A stretch of 64,000 nucleotides of DNA from NCBI GenBank assembly GCA_030063045.1, contig JAQSEB010000034.1, forward strand, positions 806,001-870,000, given 5' to 3'. Below are positions 30,810-42,015 of the stretch, piece by piece. A model generated the notes under the pieces. That model saw only the letters and a program-made list of their open reading frames with translations. It ran no database searches and had not been told where the DNA came from. Made by a program: the position numbers and the translations under genes. Each line of letters begins with the position of its first letter. Within the stretch, counting starts at the first letter, position 1. The stretch is from Pratylenchus scribneri (taxonomy: Eukaryota; Nematoda; Chromadorea; Rhabditida; Pratylenchidae).

Positions 30810-33800
30810 ATGAGAATTAAAAAGATTGAAATCGAAGGATTCAAATCATATTCGCAGAGGGAGGTTGTTGACGTTCTTGACCATCAATTCAATGCAATCA
30901 CTGGCCTAAATGGTTCCGGCAAATCGAATATATTGGATGCAATTTGCTTTCTACTTGGCATCACAAATTTATCAAATGTTCGAGCACATTCATTCACGGA
31001 TCTCGTCTATAAACAGGGGCAGGCAGGCATAAATCGTGCAACCGTAACGATCACTTTCGACAACAATGTGCCACCTGAACAACAACCATCCGGGTACAAC
31101 AAATACCGAGAGATTATTGTGAAACGCCAGGTTTGTACAATTTCATTTTTGTGAAATTAAATACTACTAATTAATTATTACAATTTTAAATTAAAGGTGA
31201 TTCTGAACGGTCGCAACACTTACCAAATAAATGGGGTAACCGCAACAAACCAACGTGTGACTGATCTATTCAAAATGGTTGGCATCAATGTGAACAATCC
31301 GCACTTTCTAATTATGCAAGGACGAATAACCAAAGTATTGAATATGAAACCGTTAGAGGTATTTATTTGTTAAAATATACAAATTATATAATTTTATAGA
31401 TACTTTCAATGGTGGAAGAAGCAGCCGGAGTCCGCATGTATGAATGCAAGAAATTGAGTGCAATTAAAACAATTGAAAAGAAGGAGGCCAAACTGGATGA
31501 GATTTCGAGGGTAATTCTCATAAATATGAAAGATATTTATAATCCTATTTTAAGTTACTCGGAGAGGAAATTTTACCTTCTGTCGATAAATTGAAAAAAG
31601 ATCGACAAAATTATTTGGAATATCAACAAATTGAGCGAGAATTGGAATTATGTGAACGGAAATTGCACGCATACGATTATTACAATAGCAAAGTTTGATT
31701 GGTTTATTTAAAATTAATTCATTTTTCAAAAATTCAGTTGCAAGTTCGCGAATTCGCCAAAAAAGTTGATTCAATCCAAGAAGAAATTCAGAGGATGAAC
31801 AGAGAATCGGAGGAAATGGAAGAAAATTTAAAAGCCGAACAAGCGAATTTGCAAAAGATGGAAAAGGCCAAACAAAATGAAATGGGACCGGAGACGAAGA
31901 ATTTGGAAAAAGAATTGAAAGAAGTGCAAAAAGAATTGGCAAAAATTGAATCGGAAAAAGATGGAAAAGAGGTGCCCAAAACATCGTTTTTTAATATTAA
32001 AAAATTTTAAAAGGCTAATTTGGCCGAATTACAAACAGCAATTGATCGGAAAATTAAATCAATCAAAAATGATAATTCGGAGCTGGAAAAGAAGCGAAAG
32101 CAATTGACTCAAACTGAATCGGATTGCGGGAATGAAGAGCAAATTGGGAAGAACGCAGAAGAGGTTGTTGTTCGCGCTAGGCAAAAACTGGAGGCATTGG
32201 CTCGAGGATTGACCACCGATGATGATGGGAATCCGGTGACATTGGAAGCACAACTCATTGGTAAATAAAATTAGCTTTATTATAGAAATGATCACCAGCA
32301 AAATTTGTATTCTGTTTAACAAAAAAAATAGACAATTTCAGCCATGAATTTTAGAATTTACACTTAAATCTTAGAGGATGGATTAGGATTAGATTTTAAC
32401 CAGATTAGTTTTATACAGGATTTTACAAAAAAAACTTATATTAGTTCAGTGGTGTGACCATTCAATTTTGCAAAATTTAGGTCTCAGGTTCGAATCCACT
32501 CCGAGTCTAATAATTTTCCGACCATAAAAATACATTTTTAACGATTTCCTATTGTTTAATTCATTCATTAAATCCATTAGAGATTGTTTGACCAATTTAA
32601 AAATGAAAAATGGCAACTGGTCATCAATAATATATCCAAATCCAAAAAACGAGTTATAAAATAATTTATTTAGCAACTCGTTCCAAATTGGCTGAACGTC
32701 AAACAAATGTGAATAGAGCACAAATGAGGCTGAAAGAACTGACGAAAACAGTTGACCGAAAGAATACTGAATTGCGTCAAATGGCTCGAAAATCCATTGG
32801 GGATGAAGGGGAAAAGAATAAATTGGAAGAGGAAATTAAACGAATTGAGGTTTTTCCCAAATTTAATATTAAATAATCAAAGTTGGCTAATTTCTTAGAA
32901 TGAATTGGGCAAATTGAATTTCGATTCAAATTCACTAAAGCGATTGGAAGAAGAGCAAAGGCAATTGGTCAAAGAAAAGAATCAACTCAGCCAACAAATT
33001 GATTCAACTGAGAAAGAGTAAAAAATTTTTTGTTCAAATTTTAATTACAAAAATATTTTACAGTTATTTCAATTTACAATTCAACTACAAGGATCCCTAT
33101 CCTGGCTTTGATAAAAGCAAAGTGAAAGGGCTGGTTGTGCGTCTGTTCAAGCTGAAAGATCCAAAATTTGCAACTGCGCTGGAAATTGTTGGCGGCGGAA
33201 GAGTAAAAACAAATAAAATTTATTATTAATTTAATCAATAAATTTAAGATTTACAACATTGTAGTGGACAAAGCGGAGACGGCCAAAATTCTTTTGAACA
33301 ACAAATGCCTCCAAAACCGTGTCACATTCTTACCGTTGGACAAAATTGATGGTCGATCGGCAATCACAAATAAACATTTCGAGGAGGCAAAAAAGTTAAT
33401 TGGCGCGGAGAATGTTTATGTGCCCAGTCAACTCATTGATTATGAACCGGAGTTGAAGCCAATTGTTGATTATGTTTTCGGCAATGCTTTGGTATTATTT
33501 TAATTTATTAAAATAATTTATTTGTTTTCAAGATTTGTGAAACCATGGAACAAGCCAAAGTGCTCACCTATGAAAATCAACACGCCTGTCGAACCGTAAC
33601 AATGAGTGGGGAAGATTACAATCCACGGGGCACAATGACTGGTGGCTCTCGAACGGCAAAGGCGTCCGTTTTGAAGTCAATTCATGAATTGTCCGGCAAA
33701 TATGCTCGCGTTGAGGCCATCAACCAGCGATTGGATGAAATCAATGGTAATTTATTTAGTAGAAAATATTAAATTTGGCAAAAAAAAAAATGAATGTGGC

Positions 33801-35998
33801 ATAAAGATGTAATGTTTCACATCAGCTATCTGCTATCCTAGGCTAAAAGATTTGGGGGTCTAGGAAAAACCATTAAACCGTTATAATATTCACATCATTT
33901 TCAATAATTTTTTAACTTTCGCCATTTTCAATTTTTTTTCACTAAATTAATTAAATACTATCAATAGAAAAATAGGAAAATATTTTTTAAATTTTCAGCT
34001 GAATTGGTTACAAAACGACAAATTGGCCTCAAATTTGATGATTTAAACAATAAATTGGTGGAGAGGAAGAAGCGTTTGGATTCAGTGAAAACAAAATTGA
34101 AAATGAGCCCAGTGGAGGTGATCAGAGCCGAAATTGAACAAATGGAACGGGAAATTGCCGAAGGGAATGAATTGATCCAAAATGATCAACCCGAAATTGA
34201 AACATTGACGAAGAAAGTAAAAGCACTGGAAAATCAGCAGAAGGATGGAAATTATCAAGAAAATGAGAAAAAGAGCGCGCAAAAGGAATTGGCGAATGCC
34301 CAAAAAGAGTTGGACAAATTGAAGAACACATTTGCCAATGCCAAAGAAGTGTTGGCGAGTTTAAGGTAATTTTTGAAAATTAAAAATGAATTTAATAATA
34401 ATTCATTTCATTTTTAAGAGAGGAAATTGCATCAATGCAAACTTCAATTCGTGAAGATGAAGAGGAATTGGAAAAAATGTCAAAGCAGAAGGAAGAGAAG
34501 CAAGCGGACTTAAATCAATTCAATGAAAATGTTCGCGAAGCAAATGTAAGGAAATTAATTAAAATTAATAATTAATTTATTTAATATTTTTAAGGAGAGA
34601 GTGAATGCATCTCAACAAAAAATGGACAAATTCAATAAGGAAATTCGACAAAAGGACAAAGCGATCCGAACAAAAATGGCCGAAATTGAAGATATGAAGA
34701 AGAGAAAGCGCCAACTGGAAAATAAACAACAATCGAAGGAAAAAGATGCACAGGAATACGAAAAAAATTCGCATGAATTTGCAAAAAGAGTAAAAATTTT
34801 TTGAAAATATCGATAAAAATTGAGCACTAAATTTTAGGCCCAACAACTAGAAAAAACGCATCGATGGATTGCAGAGGAGAAGAACACATTTGGCAACGCT
34901 GGCGGTGCTTACGATTTTAGCAATTACAATTTTGAAATTGGCAAAAGAGAGGTGGAAACACGCCGTGATCGGACCAAGGAATTGCTTCAAACAGTGAATA
35001 CCAAGTAAGTTGGATGGAATAGATTAATTTAGGTTTAGGGGTAGTTTTTAAGTTGGCTAAGGTTAATGAAAAGATATTACTTAAAAAAAAAACTTTGATA
35101 CATATGTTAAACTTTTCAGTTTTGCAAAATTTAGGTCTCTGGTTCGAACCCACTCAGAGTCCAATAATTTTTTAAAGCATGATACACACTTTTATACATT
35201 CTACCATATATTTCTAGACGAAATACTATTACTTAACCAATAAATAAATTACAAAATTCTAATATAACCTAATTTTAAAAATTTAGAGCAATTAAGCTGT
35301 TGAACACCGCCGAAGAACAATGCCAACAATTGGAAATTAAACATGCTCAAGTAAGAAAAAAAAAAGGAAATTTTTATGAAAATCTGTTTGAATTTTAAGC
35401 TGGCAAAGGATAGAAAACAATTATTGGATTCAATCCAACAGCTGGATGTGAAGAAGAAACGTGAACTTATTGCGGCACACAAACAAATCAGCAATGATTT
35501 TTGTGCAATTTATTCAACACTGTTGCCGGGCGCAAGTGCCGAATTGCTTCCACCGAACGGGGAGGAGAATTGCCTTAATGGATTGGAAGTTCGAGTGGCA
35601 TTTAATGGAAAATATAAGGTTTTTTTTGTGTATTTCTCATTAAATATATTTTTATTTAGGATTCATTGAGCGAATTGTCCGGTGGGCAGCGTTCACTTGT
35701 GGCTCTTTCCCTCATTTTGGCAATGTTGAAATTCAAACCAGCGCCTTTCTACATTCTCGATGAAATCGATGCCGCTTTGGACATGTCGCATACGGAAAAT
35801 ATCGGAAAAATGATCAAAAATCATTTCAGTCAAAGCCAAGTAAGTTTCATAAAAATATCTAATATTTAGAATAATTTTCTTTTTTAGTTTATTGTTGTTT
35901 CGTTGAAACAAGGCTTTTTCGACAATGCAAATGTGGTTTATCGGGTGCAATTCAAGGATGGACGCTCATCGATTACCCGAACCGAAAACAATCATTGA
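30810..35998 (+). CDS. SMC2, condensin ATPase subunit
   Basis: Core subunit of condensin (MIX-1 in C. elegans), acting on chromosomes in mitosis and dosage compensation. Exons: 30810-31130, 31197-31358, 31400-31510, 31555-31692, 31738-31971, 32014-32260, 32674-32849, 32899-33017, 33064-33202, 33249-33491, 33533-33746, 33999-34365, 34419-34545, 34595-34789, 34838-35004, 35287-35350, 35400-35618, 35660-35839, 35888-35998. The N-terminal head [20 protein letters not shown] has a Walker A in [15 protein letters not shown]. The hinge region spans [20 protein letters not shown] to [14 protein letters not shown]. Two long coiled coils flank it. The C-terminal head has the ABC signature [19 protein letters not shown] and Walker [16 protein letters not shown]. 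It ends after [24 protein letters not shown] copies lie in two introns and a family B repeat in a third. Confidence 0.95.
32437..32525 (+). repeat. tRNA-derived SINE copy
   Basis: Best preserved copy: A box TTAGTTCAGTGGTGTGACC, then CAATTTTGCAAAATTTAGG, then B box GGTTCGAATCC, in an SMC2 intron. Confidence 0.75.
33826..33975. repeat. dispersed repeat, family B (half copy)
   Basis: Contains GGGGGTCTAGGAAAAACC, ATTAAACCGTTATAAT and TTCGCCATTTTCAAT, in an SMC2 intron. Confidence 0.5.
35100..35180 (+). repeat. tRNA-derived SINE copy
   Basis: CAGTTTTGCAAAATTTAGG followed by GGTTCGAACCC. It shares the phrase after the B box (ACTCAGAGTCCAATAATTTT) with the 32.5-kb copy. The A-box half is eroded. 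In an SMC2 intron. Confidence 0.65.
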
Positions 35999-36252
35999 GA
36001 TGGCATTATTCCACTTTTATTTATCCAATTTTGATCTCCCACAATATTTTTGAATTATTATCTCATTTTTATTTAATGATGAATTTTTGCCCATCAGCGA
36101 TAATCCAATATTTTTTCTTCTAATTTCACTTATTAAATTATTTAAATTTGTTAAAAATTTACATGAATGTTTTGGTTTTTTTCATCAAATATGAATTATG
36201 ACAATTTTATGTACATTATAATTAATTTTATTTAAGCTATCTTTGACAAAAT

Positions 36253-36896
36253 GATGCGGAGGGGTTCTCGAAAAATATCTGCTGGGTAACATTTTATTTA
36301 TTTAAATAATCTAACTAAATTTATTAGAATGCGTTCACTGGCCAAAACAAAACTCATTCCCAGAGACAACATTGAATTCGGCAAGGTCCGTTGCAATTTG
36401 GCGGCAAAGAAAGTCAGAGTGGAGAAGCAAAAATTGTTCCCGGAAGATCCGGATGCGCCCGTTCAACTTGGATTCAATCCTTACGATTATGTAAATTTTT
36501 TTAAGAATTATTAAATTCAAATTTTCTAATTAAGGCAACCAGAAAATGCCTGCTTTGTGAACTTGGCATCAAATTGGACTACAAAAATGCTCGCCTTCTT
36601 CAACAATTTGTTTCTTCATTCAGTGGACGAGTTTATGAACGCCGTAAGAGAATTGATTATTAAAGGTTTTTGGAAAAATTTTCAGATATAACTGGACTTT
36701 GCAAGAAACAGCACCAAGCATTGCTCGAGACAATTGCAATGAGCAGGTTCAACAAAAATCGAATTAAAGTTTAATGCATTTATTTTGCAGAAGAGCCGGT
36801 TATATGCCAATTTTGGTTAAAGAGCCGAAGTATTTGCGCGATCCTAAACTATTTGATCCGCTGAAACCAATTCGAACACATTCATTTGATGGATAA
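36253..36896 (+). CDS. mitochondrial small ribosomal subunit protein bS18m (MRPS18C-type)
   Basis: Exons 36253-36287, 36328-36490, 36535-36643, 36686-36746, 36791-36896, phases consistent; the product is 157 residues. The S18 core is unmistakable: RKCLLCELGIKLDYKNARLL, QQFVSSFSGRVYERHITGLC, KKQHQALLETIAMSRRAGYM, PILVKEPKYLRDPKLFDP. The HITGLCKKQ and RRAGYMP blocks are the rRNA-binding S18 signature. The N-terminus (MMRRGSRKISAGMRSLAKTK) is basic, as expected of a mitochondrial targeting peptide. It begins 255 nt after the SMC2 stop. Confidence 0.88.
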
Positions 36897-37068
36897 ATTT
36901 GTTACTTTTTTTTCATTTAGTATAAAGTTATTTTATTTAAATTGCTATTTTAAAATTAATTAGTTATGCAAACTATTATTATTTTGCCATATTTAAATTC
37001 GATTTAATTAAATAATTTACATTTTTAATAATTTAAAGCAATAAAATTAACAACAAATTTGAGAATAA

Positions 37069-37854
37069 ATGTCAATGACAATCGCCGATTGTGCCAGTGA
37101 GACAGCCGGTAAGAATTACAATTAAATGATTAATATTCTTCAATTTCCATAAAGCAATGCGCCGCGAACGTCGTCGTCAACGGATATTGCAAAATGGCCA
37201 GGAACGTCTTTCGGCAATTTTATCTGGACCCGAGGGAAATGAAAAACGACAGGCACCATCAATTGAGGGTTATTATGAAAAAGAGGAGGCGGAGGACGGA
37301 GACAAAATTAACAAAGATGGCCAAAGGGTTGACGGTGGTGAGACCAGTTTTGTTCAGGTTTATTGAATTAAATTCTTAAAATATTCTTTTAATATAAATT
37401 TAAGGATGAAATCCAATTTGTTGCGCCCATTTATTGCGAGATGGTCGACCGCCATCGTTTCTGGTTGATGATCACACTGGGCTTTGCGTTCCGCATTGCC
37501 GTCCAAATGGCCATGCTCGAATATGTGTTGCTCACATTCACGGGGATGTTTTGTGCCTGGGAATTGGCGGTGGCCATCCCCCAAAAGCGCCTGCTCAAAA
37601 AGTATCCAAAACATGGTTACCTGGTGAACACTTTGCTCATTTCCGGACTGAACGAACGAATGGTATGAATTTTAAAATAAAGCAAAAAATTTTACATAAT
37701 TTTAAAGGTCATCTGGCTGGGAATTTTACTGGATTTGCTCTGGGAATTTGGCATGGACCTTTGCCTTGTGACATTCTCTTTCCTCTGCACTCATTTGCTC
37801 CTCCAATTGGTCGACGCCATTATGAAGGCTCCTTGCTGTTCGTCGATTGTGTGA
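37069..37854 (+). CDS. GET2/CAMLG-like factor for tail-anchored protein insertion
   Basis: Exons 37069-37108, 37155-37357, 37405-37662, 37708-37854. After a short start the protein carries a basic cluster AMRRERRRQRILQNGQERLS, AIL following. This matches the GET2/CAML N-terminal element (RRRK.L.N...R...I) that recruits the GET3/TRC40 ATPase. An acidic linker (EEAEDGDKINKDGQ) follows, then three hydrophobic segments (FWLMITLGFAFRIAVQMAML, YVLLTFTGMFCAWELAVA, VIWLGILLDLLWEFGMDLCL with VTFSFLCTHLLLQLVDAI). Architecture and order agree with an ER receptor for tail-anchored proteins. Sequence outside the basic motif is divergent, so the assignment rests on motif plus topology. The Met near the start could also be the second one (37075). 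Confidence 0.7.
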
Positions 37855-38217
37855 ATGCGCACGGATCAAGCACAAAATGACCTGTTCAAATGATGGATGG
37901 ATACTCACTCAACTCAACGAAATTATCCGAAATGAAATGACCCACTCCCATGACAATGACATTCCTTTCCTTATTCAAATAGCTCAAATTTACATATTTT
38001 CCTCATTAATTTCTTGCACTTATTTATTTTTTAATCAGTGTTCGCAACTTTGAACCCCCAGACATATATAAATAAATGACTGCATAAATGTTTCAAAATT
38101 AATTTATTCATTTTTAATTATCGTAAAATAAATCGAATTTAATATTTTAATTAATTTCCAATTAATCGTTTTTAATTCATCCGTAAATATTTTAGATAAT
38201 AACACAAAAACAAAACG

Positions 38218-41200
38218 ATGACTAAAAAATCGACAAAAATTGCCGCATATTTGGATGAATATTTGGCCAAATTTCCGGATGCATTGAACATTGATGATCC
38301 AATTGAATTGTCAAATGCTCAAAAATACAAAAGCATTTTGAATGATTGCAATGGGGAGGAGCCAAATTTCTTCCAACAAATTCATCGAAAGAATTTGCTC
38401 TCAGAACGAATTAGGAAACTTTCTTACCGAATTGCCTTTGAACTGGAGAAGGAAAAGTTGCCGACGGAAGAAGATTTAAAGGTTTAATTTGATTAGAAAT
38501 CAGACAAAAAATTAAATTATTTAAGAAATTCGAAGAATTATTGGACCGCGCATCCGAGTCCGAAACTGAAGATGGCGAGCAGAAAGCAATCAAATTCAAC
38601 CAATTTATGGTAACCCAAATTAAGTTTTTATTAAATCACTAAATTTATATGGTTCTTAGGCTCTCCGGAAACGACTTCCAAAACGTCTGATGAATTTTAT
38701 TTTGCCCGCAACATTCTTTCGAGCCCACCAAATTCAACAAAAATCATCAAATCCAAAAATTACCGTTGAGGCACTTCAGGATTATGTCACCAATAAAACT
38801 GCATTTTTCCGTAATCGACTCAACATGGCCAAATATGATGAGGATGGATTGGGCAGTTTGACCAGAGAGGTAGGTCTTATCGCTCATCATTAATAATTTT
38901 CTTTATAATTTTCAGCAATTTTCGGCATATTACCGAAACGAGGTCATCCCCAAAGTCGATGTTCTTCGTGATTTGGAGGTTTTATCAGATTAAATACAAA
39001 TAATAACCAAAAATTGCAGGAAACATTCGAAATTTGCTATATGAACACAGTGGAGACGATGTTCTTCTTCTTCCTTGACCCAAAACACACTGGTCGGATT
39101 CGGATAAACGACGCCATTGTTTGCGGCTTTTTGGAGAATGCATTCGGACTGCAAGTCAACCATGAGGATTTCGAAAATTGGTTAGTGTAAATTTTTTCTA
39201 CAATTTTTGTTAAAATTTCAAACTTTAAGGTTTTCTCCGGAAAAGACACATGAGCAAAATGGCCTCTTCCAAATCTATGATACGGATCAGAAAAACTACT
39301 TGACAATAGATGACTTTCAACGAATTCAAAATGGCGCATTCACTTCCACATTTGTTGAACGTCTCTTCGAAATTCACGTCCATAATGGTGGCAAAATGAT
39401 GTGCTACGAAGAGTTTGTCCAATTCCAAATTGCCTTCAATCATTTGGCGGTTCGCTTTTCTCTTTTAAATCCATTAAAACCAATTCACATTTAGCATCCA
39501 TCCTCGTTGGCCTATTTCTTCAAAATACTCGATGTGGACGGCAATGGATTAATCACCCGGCATGAGCTGTACTATTTCTATGGGGAATTGCGATTGGCCT
39601 ATAATTCTTGGTTCATGGATGGGGCAATGCCGGAATTCGATGATTTTGCCGATCAATTTTTTGACATGGTTAAACCGGTGGACAATGGAAAGTAAGTGGG
39701 AATGGAACATAAAAACAATTTTTTAAATATTAAATATTTTGAATTGGATTTGGATTGCAATTTAGGATTTGGATTTGTAATTGTAAAATTCTGATTTGCG
39801 ATTGTAATTATGAATTCTGATTTGCGATTGTAATTGTAATTCTGATTTGCGATTGTAATTATGAATTCTGATTTGCGATTGTAATTGTAATTCTGATTTG
39901 CGATTGTAATTGTAATTCTGATTTGCGATTGTAATTGTAATTGTGATTTGTAATTGTAATTCTGATTTGCGATTGTAATTGTAATTCTGATTTGCGATTG
40001 TAATTGTAATTCTGATTTGCGATTGTAATTATGAATTCTGATTTGCGATTGTAATTGTAATTCTGATTTGTAATTGTAATTCTGATTTGCGATTGTAATT
40101 GTAATTCTGATTTGTAATTGTAATTCTGATTTGCGATTGTAATTGTAATTCTGATTTGTAATTGTAATTCTGATTTGCGATTGTAATTGTAATTCTGATT
40201 TGTAATTGTAATTCTGATTTGCGATTGTAATTGTAATTCTGATTTGCGATTGTAATTGTAATTCTGATTTGCGATTGTAATTATGAATTCTGATTTGCGA
40301 TTGTAATTATGAATTCTGATTTGCGATTGTAATTGTAATTCTGATTTGCGATTGTAATTATGAATTCTGATTTGCGATTGTAATTGTAATTCTGATTTGT
40401 AATTGTAATTCTGATTTGCGATTGTAATTGTAATTCTGATTTGTAATTGTAATTCTGATTTGCGATTGTAATTGTAATTCTGATTTGCGATTGTAATTGT
40501 AATTCTGATTTGCGATTGTAATTATGAATTCTGATTTGCGATTGTAATTGTAATTCTGATTTGTAATTGTAATTCTGATTTGCGATTGTAATTGTAATTC
40601 TGATTTGCGATTGTAATTATGAATTCTGATTTGCGATTGTAATTATGAATTCTGATTTGCGATTGTAATTGTAATTCTGATTTGCGATTGTAATTATGAA
40701 TTCTGATTTGCGATTGTAATTGTAATTCTGATTTGTAATTGTAGTTCTGATTTGCGATTGTAATTGTAATTCTGATTTGTAATTGTAATTCTGATTTGTG
40801 ATTGTAATTGTAATTCTGATTTGTAATTGTAATTCTGATTTGCGATTGTAATTGTAATTCTGATTTGCGATTGTAATTGTAATTCTGATTTGCGATTGTA
40901 ATTGTAATTCTGATTTGCGATTGTAATTGTAATTCTGATTTGCGATTGTAATTGTAATTCTGATTTGCGATTGTAATTGTAATTCTGATTTGCGATTGTA
41001 ATTACAATTGCGAATTATTTCCTTCCTATTTTCGCCTAACATTGCCACACCTTATATCCCAAAAACATCTTTGTTATTCAGGATAACATTCAATGAACTG
41101 CTCAAATGCAAACAAGGCCATGATTTTGTGCTCTGCCTGATAAGTCATACGGAATTTTATCGCTACGAAACAAGGGACCAGGAAAACGGGGGGCTTGAAC

Positions 41201-41332
41201 AGGTATTTATATTTAATTTTCTCACAATTTTTATCCATTTTGAAGGACTCCGAAATGCCCTCATTCTTCGACGAGGATCCGCCATCATCTTCACAGGATG
41301 AAGCCTTTGAGGAAGGAAGAAAATCTGAATAA
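38218..41332 (+). CDS. PP2A regulatory subunit B'' gamma (PPP2R3C-like), EF-hand protein
   Basis: Regulatory subunit that targets protein phosphatase 2A. Exons 38218-38481, 38526-38609, 38660-38869, 38916-38978, 39019-39180, 39230-39449, 39495-39691, 41082-41202, 41246-41332. Landmarks shared with human PPP2R3C: LLSERIRKLSYRIAFELEKE, MNTVETMFFFFLDPKHTGRI, RINDAIVCGFLENAFGLQV, GLFQIYDTDQKNYLTIDDFQ, ILDVDGNGLITRHELYYFYG (a canonical EF loop DVDGNGLITRHE), FADQFFDMVKPVDNGK. The acidic C-terminus (FFDEDPPSSSQDEAFEEG) is also family-like. Intron 7 is expanded to 1.4 kb by a satellite array. An ATTTTAG acceptor 23 nt before the ATG is compatible with trans-splicing. Confidence 0.9.
39743..41010. 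repeat. intronic satellite, about 1.27 kb
   Basis: Irregular alternation of related units built from TCTGATTTGCGATTGTAAT, TGTAATTC, TGATTTGTAATTG and TTATGAAT. The array fills intron 7 of the PPP2R3C-like gene and is homogeneous in sequence with two or three unit lengths (about 18, 24 and 25 nt). Reverse-strand translation gives only a low-complexity Tyr/Asn repeat and is not a gene. Confidence 0.95.
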
Positions 41333-42015
41333 CCCTCGCACCGATGAATGAAGACGAAAGAAGATTAACAAGCAATATATTGTATTTATTTATTTGTTTC
41401 ATTTGCATAACTCATTCCATGTTTTCAAATATTTTAATTAATTCTACAACAACAATAAATAAATGATAAATCTCAACAGCAGAATATTATTTAAATATTA
41501 TTTTATGCCTAATAAATATCCATGAAGGCATAAGAGGCCCTAATAAATATGCATAAAAGCATGGCCTCGTTATAGCCATATTCTTGAGCACCCCATCAAT
41601 TTTAATGATTACAGCAGCTATAATATTAATATGGGGGAAATTAAGAGGAAAGAAGGAGAATGTCCGAATTAATCTAACTTATTTTTATTGTTTTTAGTTT
41701 AATATGATTTCCTCGAAATGGAGTTGAATTTGAATATCAAAATTTATTAGTGCAAAAAATTTTTTATTCCCAAAAGAACCAAATTAATTAAGACTACATT
41801 TAAATAATAATAATATCGAAAATTATAATATAAAATGATGAAAATGTGTTTTGGAAATGACAAATCACGACACAATTGCGGGAGAATGGAGAATATGTTT
41901 GTGTGATTATAAAAATAAAATTAACATAGAACAGAAATGAAATATAAAAATATTATTTCATCAAAATCATTCCTTCACTCTTTTATCATTGATTGTTGTT
42001 GTTAATCCGCACGAA
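41333..42015. other. convergent 3' flanks, no gene seen
   Basis: 683 nt of AT-rich sequence between two convergent stop codons. A short direct repeat (CCTAATAAATATCCATGAA / CCTAATAAATATGCATAAA) occurs near 41509-41560. No coding frame stands out. Confidence 0.5.

Noticed and set aside
40617..41048. Long minus-strand open frame rich in Asn/Tyr repeats
   Set aside because: It is the reverse translation of the intronic satellite; it lies wholly within the PPP2R3C intron and has no splice or start context.
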